Of a stretch of DNA of 64,000 bases, positions 10,301 through 25,300 are shown one piece after another. Below the pieces are notes generated by a model that worked only from the letters and a program-made list of their open reading frames with translations, was not told where the DNA came from and made no database searches. A program made the translations under genes and the position numbers. Within the stretch, counting starts at the first letter, position 1. Each line of letters starts with the position of its first letter. The DNA comes from Centropus unirufus (Eukaryota > Chordata > Aves > Cuculiformes > Centropidae): positions 935,015 to 999,014 of the forward strand of contig VYZI01000043.1 of the NCBI GenBank assembly GCA_013397695.1, written 5' to 3'.

Positions 10301-13300
10301 ATTACTTGGACTCTGTAACCCAAACTGAATACTCTTTTAAGAGGGAAATGCTCAATTTGATGGAGTTGCTCTGAGAATCCCATCGTTTGTGTTATGCAGG
10401 AGGTCAGAGTGTCTTTTGGAATGGATCATTGCTATTCTTAATATTTTAAGCATTTCTTTATCTGGTTGCGTTTGGGTGCAGCAGTGCAGTGTTGTGCGTG
10501 GTTGCTGTGATCAAGGCTGCTGCCGAGAGGGGCAGGCCCTGGGGATCGCGCTCTGGTGCATGTAGTTATGGAGCTGCAAGGTGAGCTGTGCAGGAAACTG
10601 GTGTGTAAAAATAAACTTCCCTTGTTGCACTGGGTTTGCAGCTGAATCAGCCCCTTGAGCTGGTTTGCTGCCTGCCTGTTTGAAGGCTGCTGTGGCAGCA
10701 AGTGGTTGAGATGGGACAAGGGGAATGGGATTCTACCCTTGCTACAGGTGTTCGAGCAGTGCTGGAAGGAAGGGTTTGTGTGACTGCAGCCTTATTTTGC
10801 AGACCTGCAGTAATTTTCCTGTAATATCAGAAGGGAAGCAGAGGAAATGAGGAATATAAAAATAATTGGCTGTGTGAACACTGTAATTGATAGACAGAGG
10901 AAGTGTATGCATCTAACACTAAATTCTAAATAATTTCCATTCTCCAGATTTCAAGATTGTAGTAAACCCTGAGAGCTAATTGTGCTAATGACCACAGGAC
11001 TCGAACTGCTGCCACTGGGTATAGGTTACTCGCGGTTGAAACGTGCAGGATGGAGTTTTGCAGACAAATCTGGGTGTCAGGAGCTCTTGAATTGTCACCT
11101 TTTCAAGAGCTGACTTCCTTCTAGCCCTGATCTTATTACTTCATGTGTTTTCTCAATCTCTGTATTCATAAGAGAGAAACAAAACTGCAGCACAAAGTTG
11201 ACGCTTACACTGCCTTCTAAAGGTGTGTGTTACGGTTTATAAAACTGCTTTCCAAAATCACTTACAACTGCTCTGTTTTCCTGGTAGAACCAGGAGTATA
11301 TGGATTAGAAGCTCATGGAAGATTAACAGGGCACTCATGACACCTGGTACAGTGTAGTCATGGGGACACAGTGCGTGGTGGTGACAGGATACCAGCAGCA
11401 CCTGGAAAGGGGGAGGGTGCAGTAAGGACAAGGGAGGAACAGAACCTGGCTGGAGACGGACAGGTAAAAGGGAAGCCAGTACAATACGTACTTGTGCTTG
11501 GTTCCTGACTGAGCACAAGATGCAAAAATTCACTCCTGGATTTACAGAGAGAGCCGTGGTGGCAGGGCAGGGGCAAGTGATCCCTCCCTCTAGCTTGAAA
11601 TGCAAGCAGCAAAAGGTGTGCTGTTGCAACATCTTAGATAGCAGAGATCTCTGCTGTCTGTGACTGATAAATTCCAGTTGGTCAGCCTCTCAGGTGTTTG
11701 GAACTGTAGCCTCAACTTGCCGTTCCGGATTTGAGCTGAGCCAACCATCTGAGGAGGCTCAGTTGTTCTTTTTTTTTGCCTCTGGTGAGGCTTCACATAA
11801 GGAACACCGACCCCTGAAGTAGAGCCCGTGGCCTACAATCCTAGTCACAGCATTTTGCTAAGGATCAAATGTATGAGCAATGTGTTTGAGGTAGGTACTA
11901 AAGCACTGATAATGGTGAACTACATTATTTGAATAGAGACAGGTTAGTACCTGGGTTAATTTTCATCTGGTTCAGCAAATGCAAGGGAAGGAGAGGATCC
12001 ATTTTGGATCTATTTAAGTTGACTGAAACTCTGTCCGGAAGATCTATACTGTATTCAACGTTTACTGACACTGGTGAGTCATAGTCATGTGTCTGCGTAG
12101 GAAAGTAGGGAAGGTTCAGTTACATGGACAGCTTGGATTTGTGTGCAAATAACTTCACCTTTGTGAGCTTGTGGAGGAAGTGGGTGGTCGTTAAGGAAGA
12201 TGTGGTTCACCTGGTGAAGTGGAGATGAGAATTTGGCAAGGGGTTAAGTAGAGTTTTCAGGGAAAAGACCAGCAGCTTGAAGAAAAATTGCAAGGCAAAG
12301 CAGTTGAGATAAATTTGGAAAGGGAGATCTCATGGGCATGAGACAGCAATGCAGAAGACTGAAGTGTAGTTAGAGAGGCAGAAGAAGCAGTGCTTTTTCT
12401 GATTTGCTTAGCAGATCTTGGTGCCAGTGTTCTACTGCTGCTTTTGGGCTCAGGACAGGAATGATGCCTTGATTTGGAACATTCTGGTTTTGTGTGCCAA
12501 GTGTGATTTTGCCGTAGTGTTTGATGTGTAAAGCAAGCAGTTTCTCAAGGTAGAAAGATTTTCTTCTTTTCTTGCTATCTTCAAATATGGGGATAGTTTG
12601 CTGTTGTCTCCTTGCTTGTCCTGTTAAGAACCAGCCCTTTGGCTTATGGCTTGTGGTGTTCAGTGTGTCTCTGGAGTTGATGTTAATGTGCATCATGGAT
12701 TTCAAAGGGTAAACATATACCCAATTTGAAATGAGATGGAGAGAGAGAGAGAGATTCTTGTGCTTTCCACTAGACCGAAAAAATGGATCACCTGTCAGTC
12801 TCACGTGTAACGCAGACCCTTTACAAAGCTCCAGTGGTTTAGTTAGTTGTAGTTCGACTGGGAAATTTTTGAGCTCAGCACTCTTGATACCTTGAATTTT
12901 GTTCTGATTTATGGCTCTTTGTGGTTACTTTTTGTAGCTCCTCTGCCCATGGATCATATTGAAAAGATGGCTGCGGAGTGCATGAAGGACCTGAATGAAG
13001 ATGAGGAGGAAGAAGCAGATGATGAAGACTTGGAGAAAGACACAGATCTGTTGGTATGCATAACTGTTAGCAAAAAGTTTTAGTGTATCTCTGGATTTGG
13101 TTCGTTTGGTGTTTGGTTGGTTTTTTTTAACGGAAATCCTTTTAGTAAAAATGTATTAGTTTTGCGGTGAGAAGCTAAAATACTGCATTCCATTAGATAG
13201 AAAGTTTTGCAGGACCCAACCCTCTGGACACCAGGGGTAGTTTTCTAGCTATTACAACACTTATATGTGTGAGGGTCTTAGAGGGGTGGAGGGCAGCATG

Positions 13301-16300
13301 AATCCCGTTCTGTGTCAGCTGGTGAAATAGAGCCAGGGATGTCCTCCTTAAAGGATGTCTGTTGCTATTTTGATACTGCTTTGAGTAGCGCTTGGCCTGA
13401 GAGAATCTCTCCTGAGTAATTCCTTGTGACTCCAGGCAGCGATCTAGTTGGCAGGCTTTAATGAAGGAGGAGTGTTGAGCAGTGTCTCTGTCATTCTTAA
13501 TAGATGCTTTTGGAAGTTTCAGATTTGGGCTTGAATGATCTTGATGAAAGCACTTCTCTGAATGTCTCCAGCTTTCGATCTCTGACCACAAAGTGGTGAT
13601 TCTGGAGCTGCAGTGTGGCTTTTGAGTGGTATCTGGCTTCCTCTGGTGAACACAAGTGGAACCAGTCTAATTTAAAACCAAAAAATAAAATTAAATTTAA
13701 AAGACCGGAATGGAAGAGACTCATCCTTTATGTTTGGGTTCAAGGTCCACCCAGTGGTTTTGGAGTTTGAGACTTGATTATATTTTATCTTTTGAGGAAA
13801 TAAAAAATGTTGGCTTTTGGTGGCTTTTACTTTAGGCAGAATTGCAAGAAGTCCTGGGTGTGGAAGGTGAGACAGGAAGCTGTGAGGATGAAACAATGGC
13901 AATGGAGCCACCTACAGCTGAACCAGACAATGAGCAGCCTGAACCGCAACCACAGGTAGGAAAGAGCTTTGTGTTCCTGACAGTTTTGCTCAATCACTGT
14001 TGTCGTGCAGCCCATACAAGAGTCAGAAACAAGGAAGAAGCAACACTACTGCTGTCTTCTCTGGGGAGGCCAGTTGTATGGATGTAGGTGATTTTTTTGC
14101 TTTGTTCAGAAGATGATTTTTAGTGTTGGCATAGAATTGAGACAGTAAACAGTTGGAATCAAGCATGTCTTGTTCCTCATTATACATCTTAGACGTGGAG
14201 GCTGGAGTGCAGGCTTCCAGAGTTTGTATTGCCCCCCCTCAGAGTATTGAACTGTGTGCTGAAACTGTGAGACTTGTTATAACTCGGCATCTTTAACATC
14301 TTTGTGGAGTTTTTCTCAGTGCCATTAGCTTTCTCAACTTAATTCCCTTTGCAGTCAATCCTTTATTCAGTTACCACCGTGTTCCTGTTGTGTGCTACAG
14401 ATTCCAGTGCCCTTGTGCCTTGGGCTCATTAATAAATGGGTCTGAGAACATTTCTATAGAGATAATGGTAATAATTATATCAGGAGCCATCTGAAAGCTT
14501 CCTGTAGCTATGGAGAGTTTGTAAGTAGCTGCTCATAACTTTGAGGCTGCTTTTGTTGCTGAGCTGAGTCCAGGCTGTAGGAGGAGAAAAAAGAGCTCTT
14601 GTAGTAAATCAGGTTGAAGAAGCCTGGAAGGGAGTAAACTTGCATGTTTTAAAAATAAGAAAAAAAAGTCAAGATTTGTGCCAAAATACCCCTTCACATC
14701 CTCTGCTGTTCGGCATTTGAGAGGCTTCACTGTTCTCCTGCACCTACTCCCTAACCACATGGCTCCAGTTACCCTGTGACTGGCAGTTTTCTGAATGTCT
14801 CCACCCATTCTTCTCTGTTTTGCCGTTGAGAGGCAACCCAGAGGTGGATCCAAGGACCGTTAGCATAGTACAAGTGCTCCTCTGTGTGAGACCGCTCCTT
14901 CTTTGCACTCCTGATTAATGGGTGTGCGTGTAGAAGAGCAGTATTTGTTTTTCAGTGTTGCGGGAAAGCTCACGTAGTTGGATGAAATAAGTTTTCTTGA
15001 TTTGTTTTATTGTTTTTTCTGAGACCACCTCACTTCCTGCTGTTACCAGTGAGCTTCAACAGACAATAGAGAAGAGAATTACTAACTACAGGGCAGCACT
15101 TTCTAATGCGAAGGAGTTGGGTGAGGGTGCCAAAACACGCCGATATGAAAGAGGCCTGAAGGTAAGTTTGGCTTCATCAGGTATGTGGATGGGGGAGTGG
15201 AAATTCACGTGTAGTTCAGAGTCTTTCTAGATGCATGAATTCGTTCAAATTCTAATATACTGACGTGAGTTACTTCAAAAACATTTCATGTTACTTGCTC
15301 CTAATCTGATGTAGCAAATACACAGATAAAGCATAAGTTCAGGTGCCTTTTGTGCATCATCTTTGTTTCTGTTGCTCGTGGTAGCTTGAAGCAGGGTTTG
15401 TGGTAAATGCCGATGTTAAACCTATCCATCTAGATCTGAATTTGATCTGTGATGGCTTAGTGCTACCTTAAAACAAAGTTTAGGAGCTTTCCTAGCACAT
15501 TAGCCTTCCAGTTCATCACTGATGCCTTCTTTAGATACTAATTTTCCACTCAGTTCTGTGAGACAAAAGAAGATGATGCCTTTCCCTGAATGTGTTGGCT
15601 GTGCTTGAAAATGAATAGAAAAGGATTTTTCCTTCAGGCAATTAAAAATTGCATCAAGGAGTACTTTTTCAGCTCTACATCTTTCAGCCAGGTGGCGTGC
15701 TTGTAGTTAGTTGGAAGTGCTTGGAGATCACTGCTGTACAAAGTGTCTTTATTGCCTGGTCTGCTTTCCTCTGGTCTGTATCACCTGAGAGAGGACCCAG
15801 CTCTGTCTTGTTGAGCAAAGCTTTATAGCTCAGCACTGTCCACTGAGGCAAGAAAATAAGGTCTCACTAGCTGCCAGGTGTCCTAAGGCACAAAGGGAAC
15901 AACTGAGGCCAAACCCAGGGGAGAAAACCCACAAGAAAAGACATGTCTGTATGTGTCCTGTGCCTGCTAGCTCTGCCAGGAATGCACATGAAACCACCTG
16001 ACCTTTCAGAGAACAAGAAGGGTAGGCAAACAAGCTGATTTCATTCAATAACAAAGCTTTACACTGTTTGCCAGTTCCTTTAGTTTTCAAGGTAGGGAGT
16101 TTCCCTGTGTGTAGGCAGCGTAGCTAAGGATAATAGGCTAGATCTCACCTCAGAGCTCACAGTTCCTTAATTAGCAAAGTGGAATGCCACCAAATGGCGT
16201 GCAGTTATCTCTTGTACTTAGTTCTTGGCACTGTGAACTTTAATCTTGGTGTTTAATTCCATCTCCAGCCAATCCCTCACGTGGAGAAGTGCTGTGTGTA

Positions 16301-19300
16301 GGTTGCTGTACTGGTCTGAACCCCAGTCCGCCATGCAGTCAGACCAAATTATTGCTACCACTGTTGCTTAATAGGTCAAACGATGTCATGGTCAACCCAA
16401 AATAGTAGTGACCTTGGCACTGAAGAGATCCCGTTGTTGTCTTTCTGTACTTCCACTTCAGTTTCTGTGGAAGCTGAAAAGTAAAACTTTTCTTTTAGCT
16501 TGAGGTGCATGGTGGTCTTCTGTCTGAACTTTAAATTGAAAAACATAAATCCTGAGGCAGGTAATATTTGTGCAGGAAGAGTTTTCAAACAGATGAGCAG
16601 CAGGCAATCCACATTGCAGCTGATGAGAGCTTCTCACCAGAATTGTCCAGCTGAAACTCCATTTCCTCTGTTAGTACTCAATGGCTTTTTTTCTTTGCAT
16701 TAAATAGACATGCAGTCTCCTTCCTTCCCTGGATCCACATAGGCAATGACATCCACAGTAGTGTATTTGGGTTTGTGTTAAAGCCATAGAATGCATCTAC
16801 ACTTGGTATAAATCACTTCCTTGGTGACTTTCTGTGACAAAGATGCGTGAACCTCTTCAGCTATCCAATAATTGTAGGTGTTGAGGCACTTGCAGTGACG
16901 TAGTTAGGGTAGCAAATCCATTTTGTTATGTTGCAGTGATAACTGGGCACTTTTCAGTAGCGCTGAAGTTGGCCTTGCAGAAGAATAAGGATCTAGAGGG
17001 CAGCAGTCTGTAATGGTGTGGGCAATAGTTCCATCACAAATAAGGGAATGAATTCATGTTGTAATGATTTTATGGTAGTAATATGTTTGATGAAAATGCC
17101 TATCGACTTTGCTCTTCCATCTCTGCCAGACTCTGGAAAGCATGCTGGCTGCGGTGAAGAAAGGCAAAAAAATCAATGAGGAAGAAATGCCACCTCCTGT
17201 TGCAACAGGGAAGAGTTCTTCTCACTTACCTCAAAGCACAGGAGCGGAGCGAGAGAACTCGGGCGATTCGGTCAGTGTCCTAACAGACAATAAAGCTGAG
17301 TCTGCTGCAGATGATGAGCAGAAGACTTCTCACGAGGCAGAGCAGCATCTGGAATCAGAGTCACTGCAGGGTCATGCTGCCTCCAGTCCTACCGTGGAAA
17401 CAGGTACCATGGTCTGAGAGGATAAGCAGTTGTAAAACTATTTTAATGCTATGTCTTTCTTGATCTTTGTAATGTATAGCAGAGCATTGCTTATGTTGGA
17501 ACTGCCCTGCTCAATGTTTCAGTTGTTAGTGGGATGCTGCATTTCTGGCAGTAGAATCAGTTATTTTTGTAGAGCTCTTGTATGCGCTTTATCAGTATCA
17601 TTCACTTCAATTTTTCTGTGCCTCAGTTTCCCCATCAGTTTTGTGATGTCTGGAATTGTAAGGTTTAAAGAGTTTTGAGATACTGTCTTTTTCTAAATTT
17701 ATAGTTGGGAAAAGTGGTATTCGAATAGATAGACATGGGAGGAATGCATATCTTGCATGCTCTGGGTAAGCCTCAGCATTGTTTCATTCTCACAGATCTC
17801 CAGAAGAGCAGCACACGAGCGATACTACTTATGAGGCAGAAGGAGTATAAATTAGCAGCTCTAAAAGCCAAGCAGCAAGGGGACCTGGAGAAAGCAAAGG
17901 AATACATGAAGACCGGCAAGGTATGCACAGAAGAAATCCTGAATGCTAAACATACCCTGTGTTGTATCCACGTGCACTGAGTGTCAAGTATTCACTGTGG
18001 CAGCTAGCAAGCCTCAGATGTACTGGCATAAATCTTCTGTTTTGTTTTTTTCTGCATTAGAAATTTAATGTGGTCTTGGAAGCTTTGGATAGTGGGCAGC
18101 CGATAGACCTCCAGAACATGCCTCCATCTCCTCAGGGTAAGGCTCCTCTCACAAAAACCCTGTTAGGTGTGTCTCTATGCTGTAGTGGAATGACCGGGAA
18201 TTTGATTGCAAAACCGTAAGAAAAACTGAAGGTCACTTAGGTCTGAGGCTTACGGCATATTCAAATTTTAACCAAGAGCAACAAAGAAAAATGAGGTGTA
18301 ATTATTGTGGCACATTCTTAAAGTTTACTGTAATATTTAATGGTGTTAATATTTCGACTGAAGATCATAACATCCAGATTAAAAGATTAACAAACAGTTT
18401 GTAGTGCAACAAAGTCTAGATTTTAAAGCAAGCCACCAATATAAAACATACTTCAGTTCTTTTAAGAGAGGTTTTTTTAACTAGATTGAGTAGAACCACA
18501 AGCAATTCTTATGTGGTCTGTGCAACTCAGTGTTTTAAAAAATTGAACAAGTTATATTTTCTAGGAAACTAAATGACAGATTATTTATGTCAATAAACCA
18601 TGAGATTTATGACTCCTTAAGCTGCAAAACTGATCACCAAATGGCATTACAGAGAAACTTCATTATATAATCTTGCCTTAAAAAGTGCAAGATTCTTGCA
18701 GTGGGTATTTTTGTAGTTTTCTGAAATAACCACTGTTACACAATGCAAGTAGAGTGTCTGAATGGATGGTATTATTTGCATCCCTTTTTCAGCATATGTT
18801 TTATTAGTAGGATATTTTAGTCAATTAGCAATTTTGTTCACTCTTCCCATCTGCCAGGATACCAAGTTATATTCTGAGAAGAGAATTCTTAGAATACTTG
18901 AACTGGTTTTACTACTTTTTTTTTTTTTCCATCTCTTTTCCCTCTAAAGGCACTACCTAAATTAAATCAGCACTTGAGATTTTCTATTACAAAGCATTTT
19001 CTCTGACTAATGGGAACCTTAGGCTTATCTAGCCACACAGCTGTTGTTTTGCAGCCAAAAAGCTTTCAGGAAGATGATGTTGAGTAAGTTGGGTTGGCTT
19101 GCTGTTCGTGGAACCTGCTCTGAACCTTCCTGCTTTCCTTGCTTTGCAGATCTTGAGAGCATAGCAAACATGCAAGATGTATTCAAGCAAAAGGTACCAG
19201 CTCCAATGGGAAGTCCCCAGGATCTTAAACCACCTGAACCTCGCACCCAGGAAGCATCAGGTAGGACTTCTGGATCTCTCCAGCATACAAATAGCATGGC

Positions 19301-22300
19301 TGCTATTTCAAGGTCCATCCTATCCCATCAAACTGCAGCAGGTTTGAGGAAACCTAGCAAATGTTCCTGAATATTGTTTGCTGCTGATCCCAGCTGCGCT
19401 TTTGTTCTGGATCGGTAATGGAAATAAAAGTTCATAAGCTTCCTTTAGAATAATTATATTCATAATAAGGCATTGCAATGATGTTCTTATCTCTGCAGAA
19501 GATAAGGAAGGGGAGGAAAAAAAAGTAGCTTGTATGTTTTGAAATCGGAATCGTAAATCGTGGCTCTTTATTGTCTTCCTTATTTCAAGTTTCCCTTCAG
19601 CAGCCGAAGACAGTGCTGGAAACATTGCAGCAAAGGCTGGAGAAGTACAAGGCGGCAGCAGCACAGGCTAAATCGAGTGGGGATGATCGGAAAGCCAGGA
19701 TGCATGAGAGGATAGCCAAGGTAAAACAAAAGTGTAACAACTACTTGTGTCCAGCAAGGCCATTTGAATTCATTCTCTTGCTGGAGACTTTTTCAAGGCT
19801 GAGAATTTGTGTGTTGTCCTATTTGAAAGGAGCTCCAGCAGGGAAGCTCCAGAGTATTCAGAAGAAGGGAGAAATAGAGATAATGCACCTATTATAGAAA
19901 AATACTGTGTATTCTGCAATATTTATGCAGGTTAAATGCAGACAATTGCTAATTTATAATCAACTTCATTTTATGTCTTACTGAGTGCCTTTGATTACAG
20001 CAATACCAGGATGCCATAAGAGCCCATAAAGCAGGAAGAAAAGTGAATTTTTCTGAGCTACCTGTTCCTCCTGGTAAGTGTGATACAAGACATCTTAATA
20101 ACAACTTTTTTACATGCTGGGCTCTGAAGGAGGTATGCAGATGTTGCCTTGTTTTCCTATGGAGCAGCTCCTGTTTTTCTCAGTGAATATGCTGGCCTTG
20201 CTGTTTGATGGCAGTGTGAAGTTGCCTATTCATATGCTCATAAACACACACACTGGTGAATATTCCAGACTACCTGTTTGATAACATCAGAACTTGAAAC
20301 TGGCCCTGTTTGAAAAGTTAACACAACTTAACTAACCCTGGGCGGTGCTGAAAATGTCACTTGTCCTCTGTGCCAGCCTTCCTAGGGGAGAGAGTAAACC
20401 TGGGATATATTGGCTTCATAGTTTATCATGAAAGGAGATATTTGAAACTGCTGAACACTGATGTTCGCGTTGTATTTATTCCCAGCAGCACTGAAGAACT
20501 CTATATTTAAACATCTTGCAGCACCTGAGGAATCAGATCAGTATTGCAGCTCTCCTGACAGTAGAGGAGAGTAAAAAAAAAGTAGTCAGTGGAAGTGAAA
20601 CAAATCACTCTCAGTCATGCTGAGACACTAAAACAGAGACAGAATCTGAAACTGCTTCTTGAGACATTCTATGTCCTGTTCAGAACATACAGTGCTGTGT
20701 TTTTAAATGTTTGAGCAAGGTCATCTATGAGGGGTCCTTCTTTTGTTTGCATGATACTGCTTCTCCCTTAGGAGGCGTCATTGTTTTTGTCTTTTGCCTG
20801 ATGTGTTCTTCCAGAAGGATACATTTAGCACTGCAAAGTCTGTTTAGATTTTTTTAGATTGAAAAAAAACCAAGCCAACCCAAGAAAAGGGGCACAGACC
20901 TTGTGGTCCTTTTTTGTCACTGTGAAGTGTGGCAGTGGCAAGCCCTGTAGTAGGCATTGCCAGCTCTGTCAGGCCATGTACTGCTTTGAGGGTTTCCTCC
21001 TTTGAAGTTGTCCCTGCAAAGCAGTTTAACATCCCTCATTCTACAACATAAGCCATTTCTTGGTAAAAGTTTCAGTAAGGGTGAAGTTTCCATGTTTACA
21101 ACTCGGAAAATAGGGATTTCCTCTTATTTCCTTACACCTTACGTGCATTTTTTTCAGCCTCCCTTTAGAGGCCATAGGATTTACACTGAAGACAGCTGTT
21201 AGGCAGTCACTGGAAACAGCAATGAGATTATAAAGGACTGGCCGTGCATTTCATTGCATCTTGGATGATGCTTAGTACCAGCCTTGGCCTCCTTGCAGAC
21301 AGAACTGCTGCCCAGAAATAGATCAGATGTCACGTGGGGGCAGCAGCATAGGATTCTGTGTTCTGCCAGCCTGTGTACCTCAGACTCGTTCTGTCCCTGT
21401 AGCAGCCAGCTCTGGGCATAGAAGCAGTTTAGTCATTATTTCATGGCACTTCTATGAGATTGGCAACAAAAATACTTGCTGTATATTAATAAGAAATTTT
21501 ATTAACAGACATTCTGTGGCGTCTCTGAATCTCTTATTTGGAGCTGACATTGAACTGGTAGTGTGGTAGTAGATAGTTCATGACACATCATTAAGCCTTC
21601 CACCCATCCTTAAAAGCATAATAAAATAATGAAATGAGTTGTTCTTCATGTACTTCACATTTAACTACTGTGATTCTGCCTTACTTTGTAAGCCTGTACA
21701 TTTCAGTAGATGTCCAGCAGAAGCTTGGTGTCTTATCTAGATGTCAGCAGTGTGGTCGTCATTCCTGTAAGGGGTAGCACCAATTTTCTGCTGCAGTCTG
21801 CCCAACAAGGTGAGGCAGCACCGAGAGGGGAAAAAAAAGCCAGCAGCTCTTTGTCTAATCTACTGTCCTTTTGTGCAAAGGAGAGAGACCAGATTTTTTG
21901 CTGGTTCTGGGGTCTCCTCTGTTACCAAAGTCTTCACGTTATGAGGCTCCTTGACTTCCTGCCTGTTGCTCAACTTTGAAAACTCTGCTCCCTTATTGCA
22001 TCATTTTACTGTCATCCCTTTAAGCCTGGATATATGAGAGATCTGATCTTAAACCTGCCGCTCAGGCTTGATTTAGCAAGGCTTTGTGGCCTTGGCCTCA
22101 CTCTCATCATGCTGAATTTTGAAATACATTAGATAATAGACCCCTGGATAGAAATAGATGAAATAGATGTACAGAAAAGAAGAAATATGGAACACAGAAG
22201 ATAGGTCTGTCTTCCCATGTTATCAACTCCACTTCTGTATTCCTTTCCTCCTCAGGATTTCCTCCGCTTCCTGGTGTTGCAGCGATGGATGGTGACAGCA

Positions 22301-25300
22301 CAATAGCTGCTGTTCTGGAAAGTGCCAGCAAGCTGGCAAACATGGAGGAGAATGATGAAGAGGAAGAGGTGAGTATTTCTTAGTAGGATATGTAAAAGTT
22401 ACATATCCTACTACACAAGAGACAAGCTGTCTCTTGTGGTATGCAGAGACGAGGCCATTGGTTTTCCAGTCAGGCGAGAGTACTGAGATGAAATACATTT
22501 CCCAGAAGCCTGAAGAGTCCTGGATCTCAGTAGTAATTTCAGTTCGCATTATAGGGTCGGGGAGAGAGATGAGATGTTGTTACAGTCAGTATCTCCAGAG
22601 TTTGTGAGTCCAGAGTCTGGTCTTTCCTAACTGTCTCATATGTGGGTTTTGCCTTCTAAGCAAACACTTCAGATCCTGGCCCCCACTTTACATTGTTCTG
22701 AGCTATGCAAATCTGTACTTTCATCCTGCTTCCCAGTAGCTCCTATGTTTGTGCTTTCCCAGGATGTTGAGGATTTACTGCTTTTTGTCAGGCAGCAGCA
22801 GCCTTTAGACTTTGGTTTGATTTCTTTATCTCTCTGGATTTGGTTGCTGATTTTGCTTTCAACCAGAGTAGCTTTTAATGGAGCAAATTCCCAGATGATG
22901 GTTTTTCTGCATACATCTGCTGCTTTTTTACATCACTGCCTTGTTGAACATTTCTTCCTTCTGTAGTGGGGGTTTGATGCTTTCATAGGTCAACTCCTTA
23001 CTGCTCATAAAACCCCAGAAGTTAAGATTTGCTGTCTGGAATGTTACGCTCCCCTCAAAAGAGATACCAGAACGCTGATAGAGTGATAACCATGGTTGTG
23101 GATGCTTGAGATTCTGTCTTCATCTCTGGAATGGATTTAATGCATTTAATATGATTTTTTTTTTTTGTTATGCCAGAACGAACCTGTGACGCAGGCCCCA
23201 GTCGCCAAGAAACCTGCTCAGCTGCCCGGAAAGCCGACTCAAGTTGTTAAACCAATTACAGTTCCATCTGCCGTGGCTGACGAGAAGAGCTCTCCTGAGC
23301 ATGCAAAAGGAGCTGCATCACCCTCCACCCTGTCCAAGGCAGAGTCAGTGGATCATCTCCCTCCCACTGGTGAGGAAGAGGGATGGGATCCATGTCCTAG
23401 TCGTTTGCTCCGGTTTTGTTTAATACCTTGCTAAACGTTTATTTTCATACCACAGTAAACACTTGTATTTTAAACACAAGTCCGTGAATGTGTGGCATCA
23501 CTTCCTGTGACAGGAGCCTCGATACATGTGTCTGCTGCTGGGCAGATTCAGACCAGCCATGCAGCTTTATTTTGCAGAGACAGCATCTGCAATTGTAAGG
23601 GAGATTGGGTTTTCTAATTAGTTTTGATGTAACAGGTGTAGTGATTCATGTGTAACCCTGCTCACTGTTGAACTCTGTGCTCCTGTAGTGTGAAGAACTT
23701 GCCAGTGTGAATTATTCGTTGATCTAATGCAGCTTCTTGCATCAAACAGTGATTTTTGCTTGGTGCTTCACCCAAACATCTCAGACTAGCGTGTAGGCAG
23801 TAGTTGATCAATCTCTAGTCCTGTTGCTCAGCTCACCAGACAGTTGTTCATGCAAAATTAATTTTACAGATAGGAAGGGACAGCCACCACCTCAGAGAGC
23901 ACCAAGTGGTTTCTTGGTGCCACTGCGATGAACTCATAACTCTATGATACGATGAACTCTCATAACTCTACAACATTCCATGACTTGCTTTATAAAGACA
24001 GCTAAAACATAGTAGTTGTCCATTTTGGCTTTCTACGAATCCTCAGGAGATTTATTTCTGGCAATTTTATCTGACACATTAATCTCTTGAGTGAATTGCC
24101 CTAGCCCTATGCCGTGAAGGAATTGATGACCTGGCCTCTGATGCTGCAGGAATCTCTCCTGGGCATGTCAAGTATTTTAAAATAAGACCAATAGGTGCAA
24201 CAGAAACCTGGAGAGATTCATCCTGACTTTATCTTCACAACAAAATGTCAGTATTTCACTGTTGTAGAGCTGTATTTTGCTAGCCCAAGTGCATTCTGTG
24301 ATCCAAATGTAACTTCCTTTCCTCTGGAGTTATGAAGGGCCGCTTACAGCTGCCCGTAGCTGATAAAGCAGCAGTAAAAAATTTTTGTTAGAGAGTGCAA
24401 GGCATAGGGAGGTGGGGGAGTGGAGTGGAGCAGTTGCACTCAAGGCCTTTAGCAGTTTAGTTAGGGAGCCAAGATCAGTTGGATTAATGGCTTCGCTTGG
24501 TCCATTCTCCACAAATTTTCTTTGAAAATACCCATGTTCTGTGTCTGGGTCTAAGAGCACACTGTGGGTTTTGTCTCAGGGGAATCTGGGCTAGCTACCT
24601 CATCTAATGAGTTTGATTTTGGCTGACTGGGCAAATTGCTCACAGCAGCAGGCCAGCGGGCTCTTTTGCAAGGAGCGGAATAAGTTGATTGTCACCTGAC
24701 AGCAGCAAACAGAGAGTTGTCAGGGTGTTCATTGGCACCTCTTGTAAGTGCTGTTTAGCTTGTGTAATCATGAGCTGAGCGCAGCAATGAATGCAGCTGA
24801 CCTTGGAGACGGCTGTAATCAGCTCATTTCCTAAGTGAAGGATAGGAGGAGGCAGGAGGCACTGACCTGTACAGTGTAAAGCGATCTTTTCCAACTTGTC
24901 TGGTTGTCCTTGGGAAGGAGAGACATAAGAGTTAATAAGAAACTAAGATGGTAAGGAATTAGAAACAAGCAGAGGTGGATATGCCTGAATGTGCTTGCAC
25001 ACAGTGGTTTATCTGGAGTTTTCTTCTGATAGGTGAGGGCAGAAGAAAGAAATAAGTACAGAAGACAGTCATAATATTCACTCTCTTTTAGAAGTGACTC
25101 TGTCAGGCTGAAGGTATGGATTCAGCTGCTGCTGCGGACAGGCCAACTGGCTGTGATGGAGTCTGTCTCCTGCAAAAAAAGGGGCTGTAATTCCCCTTGT
25201 AACAGTTGTGGAGTACTGTGAAGTTTTGATGAAGGATGCCATGATAAGAAGGAATTTTGTTTCTTTTGTAATACTTGAACTGCAACTGGCCAAGAAACAA

